From CAZFQD01 sp964520885 (lineage in GTDB: Bacteria; Bacillota; Clostridia; Oscillospirales; SIG519): DNA of 8,193 nt. The notes beneath the pieces are model-generated. The model was not told the DNA's origin. It was given only the letters and a program-made list of their open reading frames with translations, and ran no database searches. The stretch is taken from positions 1 through 8,193 of the forward strand of contig CAZFQD010000100.1 of NCBI GenBank assembly GCA_964520885.1. Direction: 5' to 3'. The position numbers were made by a program, and so were the translations under genes. Below, one piece after another: positions 1 to 5,689 of the stretch (positions are counted from its first letter, which is position 1; each line of letters opens with the position of its first letter).

Positions 1-68
1 CCATATTGGCAGAAAGTCCACCTAATATTTTTCTTGGATAATTATTTATCCAATGTTTATAGTTAAAT

Positions 69-103
69 AAAATACCACAAGAATACTTTCTTGTGGTATT
101 TTT
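69..103. terminator. Strong intrinsic terminator, possibly bidirectional
   Basis: A 13-bp perfect stem (71-83 pairing with 88-100) closes on a 4-nt TACT loop, and two flanking A-T pairs extend it. It is followed by a T run on the + strand and preceded by A-rich sequence, so it could also work on the - strand. It probably ends transcription of the gene to the left of the window. Two + frames run in from the left edge and stop at 39-41 and 64-66, but too little is visible to choose between them. A second, weaker inverted repeat (TTGGATAA/TTATCCAA, 34-53) lies just upstream without a T tract. Confidence 0.85.
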
Positions 104-137
104 CTAATTATTTTAGAATATTATTTATAAAGTAAAT

Positions 138-144
138 GGAGGTG
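138..144 (+). promoter_or_regulatory. Ribosome binding site that sets a GTG start at 151
   Basis: GGAGGTG lies 6 nt before GTG 151. An in-frame ATG at 136 overlaps this ribosome binding site and has no good site of its own. The GTG is therefore the likelier start, removing five residues from the longest reading. Confidence 0.75.
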
Positions 145-150
145 CTATTT

Positions 151-924
151 GTGAAGATATTAATAATAAAAAAATCAAGGATTTATCTTATGAGTGCTAT
201 AATTCTTTTTTATATTACTGTAATGTTAACTGCTTATAATGGTTTTAATGGAATTATTTCTGTGTTAGCACCTAAAAGAGAACTACCTATTTATTGTGTT
301 AAAACTGATGAAAAAAAAGCTTCGCTTTCCTTTGATGCCGCTTGGGGAAACGAAGATACCGAAACACTAATACAAATTTTAAAAAAATATAATGTAAAAG
401 CAACATTTTTTGTAGTAGGTGAGTGGGTGGATAAATATCCTCAATCTGTAAAAGCATTGAATGATGCCGGACACGAAGTAATGAATCATTCAAATGAACA
501 TTTGCATATGTCAAGATTGTCAAGTGAACAAATTGCAAATGATTTAAACAAATGTAACGATAAAATTGAAAAAATTACAGGAAAAAGATCTATTCTGTTT
601 CGCCCTCCTTATGGAGATTATAATGATAAACTGATTAACACAGTGAAAAGTATTAATATGTTTGCCATTCAGTGGGATGTAGACAGCCATGATTGGATGA
701 ATAAAACTTCAAGTTATATTGTTAACAGAGTAACAGAAAAGGTGAAAAATGGCTCAATAGTTCTTTTTCATAATGCCGCAATAAATACTCCTGCTTCACT
801 ACCTACAATAATTGAATATTTACAAGCAAATGGCTTTAAACTAATACCCATTAGCGAATTAATATACAAAGAAAATTATTTAATTGATAGTAGAGGCTGC
901 CAATACAAAAGCGAAAAGAGGTAG
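151..924 (+). CDS. Membrane-anchored polysaccharide deacetylase (NodB fold, PdaB-like)
   Basis: Predicted metal-dependent N- or O-deacetylase acting on peptidoglycan or another cell-envelope glycan outside the membrane. From the GTG start it has 257 residues: a short basic N-terminus, one hydrophobic segment (about 10-32) serving as uncleaved signal or anchor, then a NodB domain from about residue 55 to 235. Visible family motifs are FDAAWG (catalytic Asp62), HSNEH (His113 and His117, metal ligands), RPPYGDYN (151-158), WDVDSHDW (175-182) and VLFH (His207). The second Asp of the usual TFDD motif, normally a metal ligand, is Ala here. From memory, FDAAWG and FDISWG variants are normal in the clostridial and PdaB branches, so this need not mean loss of activity. 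The neighbouring spore protein gene supports a sporulation or cortex role, but this is inference. The stop codon overlaps the ribosome binding site of the next gene, suggesting translational coupling. No convincing dedicated promoter was found. Confidence 0.88.
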   Translation: MKILIIKKSRIYLMSAIILFYITVMLTAYNGFNGIISVLAPKRELPIYCVKTDEKKASLSFDAAWGNEDTETLIQILKKYNVKATFFVVGEWVDKYPQSVKALNDAGHEVMNHSNEHLHMSRLSSEQIANDLNKCNDKIEKITGKRSILFRPPYGDYNDKLINTVKSINMFAIQWDVDSHDWMNKTSSYIVNRVTEKVKNGSIVLFHNAAINTPASLPTIIEYLQANGFKLIPISELIYKENYLIDSRGCQYKSEKR

Positions 925-928
925 ATTT

Positions 929-1528
929 ATGAGTAACAATAAGGTGGAAATAATAGGGAAAATAATAAGCGAACTACAGTTTAACCATTGTTATAACAAT
1001 AAAAAATATTATAATTTTTATATTGGAACAAAAAGGAAAAGTGGTTTTGAAGATAAATTATTAGTAATAATTTGCCAAGATTTATTATTAAATTTAAGTA
1101 TAAAAAATGATTGTTATGTAAAAATAATAGGAGAATTTCGTTCAAAAAATGAAAGTAATGAAGAAAAAAACAAATTATTATTATTTATATTTTGTAAAAA
1201 AATTAAAATTTTTAGTGAAAAAATAGAAGAACAAAACAAAATTTGTCTTAATGGATATGTTTGTAAAAATATAATAGTAAGAAAAACTCCTTTTGGACGA
1301 GTTATTGCAGACATATTGTTAGCAGTAAATCGTAATTTTCATAAATCCGATTATATTCCTTGTATTGCTTGGGGAAATAATGCTCAATTATTATTAAACT
1401 CTTCAATTGGAGATAATCTTATTATTGAAGGGAGAATACAAAGTAGATATTATAAAAAGGAAAGCGAGAGTAAAATTGCGTATGAAATATCAGTATTAAA
1501 AATAAAAATTAATAATATTTTTACATAA
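929..1528 (+). CDS. SSB-like protein with two OB-fold domains
   Basis: A 199-residue protein that appears to hold two tandem OB-type domains. The first (about residues 3-95) begins NKVEIIGKI. The second (about 104-195) begins NKICLNGYV and contains KTPFGRVIADILLAVNR, YIPCIAWG and IIEGRIQSR. The second half closely resembles the core of bacterial single-stranded DNA-binding proteins, where such strands carry the nucleic acid. No acidic C-terminal tail of the kind that recruits partners in classical SSB is present; the protein ends in a basic, hydrophobic strand. I recall similar proteins of about 200 residues across Clostridia annotated simply as single-stranded DNA-binding protein; their role is not established. 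ATG 929 is chosen over an upstream in-frame ATG at 884 because AGAGGT (917-922) sits 6 nt before it and overlaps the deacetylase stop codon. The replicative SSB is normally encoded between rpsF and rpsR, so this is probably a paralogue. Confidence 0.8.
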   Translation: MSNNKVEIIGKIISELQFNHCYNNKKYYNFYIGTKRKSGFEDKLLVIICQDLLLNLSIKNDCYVKIIGEFRSKNESNEEKNKLLLFIFCKKIKIFSEKIEEQNKICLNGYVCKNIIVRKTPFGRVIADILLAVNRNFHKSDYIPCIAWGNNAQLLLNSSIGDNLIIEGRIQSRYYKKESESKIAYEISVLKIKINNIFT

Positions 1529-1606
1529 ATTAGCACTAATAATTAGCTATAAATAAGTAAAAATATAAATGCAAAACAAAATTTAAAGTAAAAGGAGATT
1601 TTAAAA

Positions 1607-1792
1607 ATGGGAAAAGCACTTGTACCACAGGCTAAAGATGCTCTTAACAGATTCAAGATGGAAGCAGCAAGTGAAGTTGGCGTTTCATTAAAGCAAGGAT
1701 ATAATGGCGATTTAACTTCAAAACAAGCAGGTTCAATTGGTGGACAAATGGTTAAGAAAATGATTGCCTCTGTTGAAAACAGTATGAAGTAA
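1607..1792 (+). CDS. Small acid-soluble spore protein, alpha/beta type
   Basis: A 61-residue protein of the DNA-binding family that coats the chromosome of the dormant spore, protects it from UV and chemical damage, and is degraded by the GPR protease at germination. Both conserved blocks are present: FKMEAASEVGVSL (residues 16-28), containing the GPR cleavage region, and GSIGGQMVKKMI (42-53), part of the DNA-contacting C-terminal helix region. The length is normal. The residue after the expected cleavage point (Glu19) is Ala rather than the Ile or Phe typical of Bacillus proteins. AAAGGAGA (1591-1598) lies 8 nt before the ATG. Expression would be expected in the forespore under sigma-G, but no clear sigma-G promoter is visible in 1529-1590. 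The gene has its own terminator, consistent with a short separate transcript. Confidence 0.95.
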   Translation: MGKALVPQAKDALNRFKMEAASEVGVSLKQGYNGDLTSKQAGSIGGQMVKKMIASVENSMK

Positions 1793-1807
1793 TCAAATAT
1801 TATTAAT

Positions 1808-1836
1808 AAAGGCCTCCAATAGGGGGCTTTTATTTT
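1808..1836 (+). terminator. Intrinsic terminator of the spore protein gene
   Basis: The stem AAAGGCCTCC (1808-1817) pairs with GGGGGCTTTT (1822-1831) across an AATA loop, with two G-U pairs. It is followed by a T-rich stretch. It lies 15 nt after the stop codon and separates the sporulation genes from the aromatic operon. Confidence 0.85.
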
Positions 1837-1867
1837 GCATTTATTGCTTAAAATCGCTTTATTTCTA

Positions 1868-1896
1868 TTGACATTTATATTAATTTGTATTATTAT
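1868..1896 (+). promoter_or_regulatory. Sigma-A promoter of the aromatic operon
   Basis: TTGACA (1868-1873, perfect -35 consensus) is followed by a 17-nt spacer and TATTAT (1891-1896, 5 of 6 matches to TATAAT). Transcription would start near 1903, just before the first strand of the T-box Stem I, which is where a T-box promoter should be. Confidence 0.88.
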
Positions 1897-1902
1897 AAAC
1901 AA

Positions 1903-2154
1903 ATAAAGGCAATGAAAGGAAAAAGTAGCTTTATATAGTTTTAGAGAGAGCCCTTGTTTGCTGGAAAAGGGTAAACATATAAATCGTGAAAATACCTCCT
2001 TGAGCCACACTCTGAAATTAATTATAGGAGTTGTCGGGTGCGACCGTTATATTGCTTAGGGTATAAAAGTGCCTGATGAGGCTTCTTTTGAGGTAAATTG
2101 AGGTGGTACCACGAGAAATTCTCGTCCTCACAAGTGTGTGAAGGGCGATTTTTT
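1903..2154 (+). promoter_or_regulatory. T-box riboswitch, probably tRNA-Tyr responsive
   Basis: Leader RNA that binds a specific tRNA and lets transcription continue when that tRNA is uncharged. Stem I base: GGC (1908-1910) pairs with GCC (2004-2006) and AAGGA (1916-1920) with TCCTT (1997-2001). Between them, AAU plus GA faces GA, the layout of a kink-turn. The AGUA of the specifier loop is at 1924-1927, AGAGAG at 1943-1948, and a distal hairpin CCCTT/AAGGG spans 1951-1971. The Stem II/IIA region includes GTCG/CGAC (2033-2044) and CCGTTA (2044-2049). Stem III is 2065-2089. The antiterminator is TGAGG (2099-2103) with CCTCA (2126-2130), the bulge TGGTACC (2104-2110), and ACGAGA with TCTCGT. 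The UGGU of the bulge fits a tRNA with discriminator base A, such as tRNA-Tyr or tRNA-Phe, and argues against tRNA-Trp (G). The best specifier is UAC (Tyr) at 1993-1995, in line with tyrA as first gene. It is followed by C rather than the usual purine, so the specifier is less certain than the T-box itself. Confidence 0.93.
2122..2154 (+). terminator. T-box attenuator terminator
   Basis: TCGTCCTCACA (2122-2132) pairs with TGTGAAGGGCGA (2137-2148) across an AGTG loop, with one bulged A and one G-U pair. Six T residues follow (2149-2154). Its left arm contains the CCTCA and TCGT needed by the antiterminator, so the two structures exclude each other. This is the regulatory switch of the leader. 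The tyrA ribosome binding site GGAGGT (2161-2166) lies just past it. Confidence 0.92.
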
Positions 2155-2173
2155 ATATTTGGAGGTTATATTT

Positions 2174-3247
2174 ATGAAAATTAATGAATTAAAAATTGGC
2201 ATTTGTGGATTAGGTTTAATAGGTGGTTCGCTTGCTAAAGCATTAAAAACAAAATCAAAAATTAATGATATTTCTGCATTTGATGTAAATGAAACTTTTT
2301 TAGTTACTGCTTTTAATGAAGGTATAATTTCTATGTTTTCAAATAATTCTTTTAATATATTTGAAAACTGTGATATTGTTTTTGTTTGCACTCCGGTTTT
2401 AACTGTGCTTTCTAATATTAGAGAGATTTCTAAGCATACAAATGCAATTATTACCGATGTTGGAAGCACTAAATTTGAAATACTAAATAAAACCAAGGAT
2501 TATAATTTTATTGGCGGTCATCCAATGGCCGGCTCTGAAAAAAGCGGTTATTTTGCATCGGATGAAGCTTTATTTGAAAATGCAATTTATGTTTTGTGCA
2601 AAGGAGAAAAAGCAAATGCAAGTTCACTAAATATATTAAAAGAATTAGTTAGTTCAATTGGTGCTATTCCTCTTGAAATGAACGCATTAGAGCACGATAA
2701 AGCAGTTGGAATAATAAGTCATCTTCCTCATATATTATCTGCTTCACTTGTTAATACTGCTATTGATAACAACAATAAAAATATAATGAAATTAGTTGCA
2801 GGTGGCTTTAAAGATATTACACGAATTTCATCTTCGAACCCTAAACTTTGGAAAGAAATAATTATTTCCTCAAGTGATGTTATAAGTAAAATTTTAGATG
2901 ATTATATTGAAAAGTTAATAGATATAAAGAATTCAATTTCAAAAAATGATAGCGAAAAAATATTATCGTTATTTACAAATGCAAAAAAATATCGAGATGA
3001 AATTTCAGAAAATTCAAAGGGTTTAATATCAACATATTATGAGTTAAGAATAGATGTAAATGATAAGCCGGGAATAATTGGATATATTGCAACTTTATTT
3101 GGAAAAAATGAAATTAATATTAAGAATTTAAATATTCAACATACAAGAGATTATGAAGGCGGTTGCTTAAGATTTACTTTTGACAATAAAGAACAAACAA
3201 CAAAAGCAAAGGAACTATTAACTAAAAATGGATTTGTGTGTTATTGA
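2174..3247 (+). CDS. tyrA: Prephenate dehydrogenase with C-terminal ACT domain
   Basis: Converts prephenate and NAD+ to 4-hydroxyphenylpyruvate, CO2 and NADH, the committed step to tyrosine, in the cytoplasm. The 357-residue protein has a Rossmann domain with GLGLIGG (12-18), then DVGSTK (95-100), GGHPMAGSEKSG (114-125, containing the catalytic-type His116), SHLPH (182-186) and DITRIS (214-219, with the prephenate-binding-type Arg217). An ACT domain follows at about 287-357, beginning YYELRIDVNDKPGIIG, as in Bacillus TyrA, where such domains carry amino acid feedback. No chorismate mutase domain is fused. An in-frame ATG at 2138 lies inside the terminator hairpin; ATG 2174 is preferred because GGAGGT is 7 nt upstream and residue 2 onward fits the family. 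It is the first gene after the T-box and 19 nt before the next start. Confidence 0.96.
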   Translation: MKINELKIGICGLGLIGGSLAKALKTKSKINDISAFDVNETFLVTAFNEGIISMFSNNSFNIFENCDIVFVCTPVLTVLSNIREISKHTNAIITDVGSTKFEILNKTKDYNFIGGHPMAGSEKSGYFASDEALFENAIYVLCKGEKANASSLNILKELVSSIGAIPLEMNALEHDKAVGIISHLPHILSASLVNTAIDNNNKNIMKLVAGGFKDITRISSSNPKLWKEIIISSSDVISKILDDYIEKLIDIKNSISKNDSEKILSLFTNAKKYRDEISENSKGLISTYYELRIDVNDKPGIIGYIATLFGKNEINIKNLNIQHTRDYEGGCLRFTFDNKEQTTKAKELLTKNGFVCY

Positions 3248-3253
3248 TAATTA

Positions 3254-3260
3254 AGAGGTG
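3254..3260 (+). promoter_or_regulatory. Ribosome binding site that sets a TTG start at 3267
   Basis: AGAGGTG sits 6 nt before TTG 3267. An in-frame GTG at 3258 is part of this ribosome binding site and has no other site upstream at proper distance. The spacing matches that of other genes here, for example AGAGGT plus 6 nt at 917-928, so TTG is the likelier start. Confidence 0.65.
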
Positions 3261-3266
3261 AAAAGA

Positions 3267-4655
3267 TTGCTTTATAAAATTGAGGATATAAAAAAAATTA
3301 AGAAAAAAGTTTATGGAGTTATTGGTTTTCCAATAAAACATAGTATGTCGCCAGAAATTCATAAGCCTCTTTTTGAAAAAAATAATATTAATAAAGATTA
3401 TATAATAGTTGAAATACAACCACAAAAAATAAAAGAGGCTATATTAATATTAAAAGAGCATTTTGAAGGTTTTAATTGCACTATACCTTTTAAAGAAATC
3501 ATAATTCCCTTTATTGATGTTCTTGATAAAAAAGCAGAGTTTTATGGTGCTGTAAATACAGTAAAAATTATAGATGGTAAACTTTATGGTTATAATACTG
3601 ATGGAGATGGCTTTAACTATGCTATAAAGAAGGCTAATATAGCATTAGACAACCAAAAAGTGTTAATTTTTGGTGCCGGAGGAGTTTCAAGGGTTATGGC
3701 TTTTGAAGCGGCACTAAAAAATTCAAACATTTCAATTTTTGATATTGATTTTGATAAAGCAAAAAATCTTTGCACAGAAATAAAAGAAAAAATCAAAGGA
3801 ACTAATATAAAAGCTTTAAAAAATCAAAACGAGGATATAGAGGATATATATGATATTATATTAAATGGTTCGCCAGTTGGAATGTGGGATAAAATCAGTA
3901 GAATGCCGGCAAATATTGAAATAATTAAAAATGCAAAAGCGGTTTTTGATACTATTTATAATCCTAATATTACTAAACTTTTATTAACCGCAAAAGAAAA
4001 TGGTTGTATAATTCAAGGCGGTTTGCCAATGTTAGTTGGTCAAGCTGTTAGTGCTCAAAAAATATGGTTTGATACAGAATTTAATGAAAAAGATATTGAA
4101 GAAATAATATTTAACACCTCAAAATCCTTAAAACAAAAATTTAAATATAACATAATTTTATCAGGTTTTATGGGAAGTGGGAAAACAACTGTTGGTAAAA
4201 TTATATCAAAAAAATTAAAAAGAGATTTTATTGATTTAGATAAATATATTGAAAAAAAAGGATCAACAATACCTGAGATATTTAGCAATCTTGGTGAGAA
4301 AGGCTTTAGATTAATTGAGAGTGAATGTTTAAATGAAGTTTTATGCTCAAAGGGTGCTGTAATATCATTAGGAGGCGGAACCATAACTGTTAATGAAAAT
4401 GTTGAAGCAATTAAAAACACCGCAAGTTATTTAGTATTTATTAAAGTTAGCAATGATTGCATTAAAAAAAGAGTTGGAAATGGCTTAGGACGGCCACTAT
4501 TATCAAATGAAGATATTGATTATAAAGTGAATGTTCTTTACAAGCAAAGATTACCACAATATATTAATACTGCAGATTTAATAGTAGATGGAGATAAAAA
4601 TTTAAACGATGTTGTAAATTCCATAATAAGCAAATTAAGATTGTTGGAGGAATAA
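3267..4655 (+). CDS. aroE-aroK: Fused shikimate dehydrogenase - shikimate kinase
   Basis: A single 462-residue frame joins two pathway enzymes. The AroE part (about 14-285) reduces 3-dehydroshikimate to shikimate with NADPH. It shows HSMSP (shikimate-binding serines 26 and 28), NCTIPFK (Lys76, catalytic), NTDGDGF (catalytic Asp112), the nucleotide-binding GAGGVSR (136-142), NGSPVGM, and IIQGGLPMLVGQA with the substrate-type Gln250. After a short basic linker (about 285-294) the AroK part (295-462) phosphorylates shikimate. It has the P-loop GFMGSGKTT (300-308), DLD (323-325), FR (Arg348), GGG (369-371) and the lid-type GRPLL (408-412). All key residues of both enzymes are present, so both are probably active and could pass shikimate between sites. 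No stop or ribosome binding site is seen at the joint, so it is a true fusion rather than a missed gene boundary. The start is TTG as set by the ribosome binding site; the GTG alternative adds three residues. The stop is only 2 nt from aroF. Confidence 0.94.
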   Translation: MLYKIEDIKKIKKKVYGVIGFPIKHSMSPEIHKPLFEKNNINKDYIIVEIQPQKIKEAILILKEHFEGFNCTIPFKEIIIPFIDVLDKKAEFYGAVNTVKIIDGKLYGYNTDGDGFNYAIKKANIALDNQKVLIFGAGGVSRVMAFEAALKNSNISIFDIDFDKAKNLCTEIKEKIKGTNIKALKNQNEDIEDIYDIILNGSPVGMWDKISRMPANIEIIKNAKAVFDTIYNPNITKLLLTAKENGCIIQGGLPMLVGQAVSAQKIWFDTEFNEKDIEEIIFNTSKSLKQKFKYNIILSGFMGSGKTTVGKIISKKLKRDFIDLDKYIEKKGSTIPEIFSNLGEKGFRLIESECLNEVLCSKGAVISLGGGTITVNENVEAIKNTASYLVFIKVSNDCIKKRVGNGLGRPLLSNEDIDYKVNVLYKQRLPQYINTADLIVDGDKNLNDVVNSIISKLRLLEE

Positions 4656-4657
4656 TA

Positions 4658-5671
4658 ATGGTTGTAATATTAAAACAAGGAATAAATAAAGAAAAAACAT
4701 TAGAATTATGTGATTGGTTTTCACAATTTGGAGTAACTGCAAATCCAATATTTGGCGAGAACACAACTATTATTGGTTTAGTAGGGGATACCTCTGCAAT
4801 TGAAATTGAAACTATTGCATTAAATGATTCTGTTGAAAAGGTTATGAAGGTTCAAGAACCTTATAAAAAGGCTAATAGAAAATTTCATCCCGATAATTCA
4901 GAAATAAAAATAGGCAATGCTATAATTGGAGGAAAAAAGATTTGCCTAATTGCAGGTCCTTGTTCTGTTGAATCTGAGGAGCAAATAACTTTTGTTGCTC
5001 AAAGCGTAAAAAATAGTGGAGCAACATTTTTAAGAGGTGGAGCATTCAAACCAAGAACCTCGCCATACTCATTCCAAGGATTAAAAACTGAAGGGTTAAA
5101 GCTATTAAAAAAAGCAAAGGAAAAAACAGGACTTTCTATTGTTTCAGAAATAACTAATCCTTTTTATTTAGATTTGTTTGTTGAGTATGTTGATATCATT
5201 CAAGTAGGTGCAAGAAATATGCAAAACTATGAGTTGCTCAAGGAATTAGGAAAAATAAGAAAACCTATACTATTAAAAAGAGGTTTTTCAAATACAATTG
5301 AAGAATTACTAATGTCAGCCGAATATATAATGAGTGGCGGAAACTCTGATGTTATTCTTTGCGAAAGAGGTATACGAACATTTGAAACAGCAACAAGAAA
5401 TACATTAGATATTAGTGCTGTCCCATTATTAAAAAAACTTTCGCATTTACCGGTAGTTGTTGACCCAAGTCATGCGGCAGGAATTACTTGGCTTGTTGAG
5501 CCATTATCAAAGGCTGCTATTGTAGCAGGTGCTGATGGAATTATTATTGAAGTTCATAATGACCCTCAAAAAGCTTTGTCAGATGGTCATCAATCTATTA
5601 CACCAACAGCATTTGATGAAATGATTCCAAAATTAAGAAAGGTCGCTATGGCTGTAGATAGAGAAATATAG
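4658..5671 (+). CDS. aroF: DAHP synthase, type I-beta with N-terminal regulatory domain
   Basis: Condenses phosphoenolpyruvate and erythrose 4-phosphate to DAHP, the entry step of the shikimate pathway. The 337 residues comprise an N-terminal ferredoxin-like domain (about 1-68) and a TIM-barrel catalytic domain (about 85-335). Metal ligands are visible at Cys102 (AGPCSVES), His272 (DPSHAAG), Glu298 (IIEVH) and Asp309 (LSDGHQS); from memory these match the Thermotoga maritima enzyme position for position. LRGGAFKPRTSPYSFQG (125-141) provides substrate-binding Arg and Lys residues. In the Thermotoga enzyme the same N-terminal domain mediates feedback inhibition by tyrosine and phenylalanine, so similar control is inferred here. 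No chorismate mutase domain is fused. The ribosome binding site GGAGG (4646-4650) lies inside the last codons of aroE-aroK, 7 nt before the ATG, favouring translational coupling. Confidence 0.96.
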   Translation: MVVILKQGINKEKTLELCDWFSQFGVTANPIFGENTTIIGLVGDTSAIEIETIALNDSVEKVMKVQEPYKKANRKFHPDNSEIKIGNAIIGGKKICLIAGPCSVESEEQITFVAQSVKNSGATFLRGGAFKPRTSPYSFQGLKTEGLKLLKKAKEKTGLSIVSEITNPFYLDLFVEYVDIIQVGARNMQNYELLKELGKIRKPILLKRGFSNTIEELLMSAEYIMSGGNSDVILCERGIRTFETATRNTLDISAVPLLKKLSHLPVVVDPSHAAGITWLVEPLSKAAIVAGADGIIIEVHNDPQKALSDGHQSITPTAFDEMIPKLRKVAMAVDREI

Positions 5672-5689
5672 TGCAAAGGAGTAATTTTT

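Noticed and set aside
34..53. Inverted repeat TTGGATAA/TTATCCAA
   Set aside because: An 8-bp A/T-rich stem without a T tract, close to a much stronger terminator. It may be chance in AT-rich DNA.
1..66. Tail of a gene entering from the left
   Set aside because: Frames ending at 39-41 (ending NIFLG) and at 64-66 (ending SNVYS) are both open from the left edge. Neither stretch is recognisable, so no partial gene is called.
91..119. Possible promoter TTGTGG, 17 nt, TAGAAT before the deacetylase gene
   Set aside because: The -35 matches consensus poorly and lies inside the right arm of the terminator hairpin. Spacing is good, but this is not enough to call.
299..538. - strand open frames opposite the main genes (299-538, 1114-1314, 2128-2496, 3222-3425, 4055-4420, 4564-4764, 5698-5991, 6463-6702)
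   Set aside because: Each lies mostly or wholly opposite a well-supported + strand gene and none shows a recognisable motif. They are shadows.
1529..1590. Sigma-G or sigma-A promoter for the spore protein gene
   Set aside because: No sigma-G-like -35 and -10 pair at correct spacing was found. TTTACA (1520-1525) and TATAAA (1548-1553) are 22 nt apart, too far for sigma-A.
1543..2010. A 155-codon open frame on the - strand
   Set aside because: It runs through the spore protein gene, its terminator, the promoter and the T-box Stem I, and has no recognisable protein sequence.
1994..2166. ACCTCC in Stem I (1994-1999) complementary to the tyrA ribosome binding site GGAGGT (2161-2166)
   Set aside because: The 1994-1999 bases are already used by the specifier loop and Stem I helix. 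Six-base complements to a ribosome binding site occur by chance, and the leader has a full transcriptional switch.
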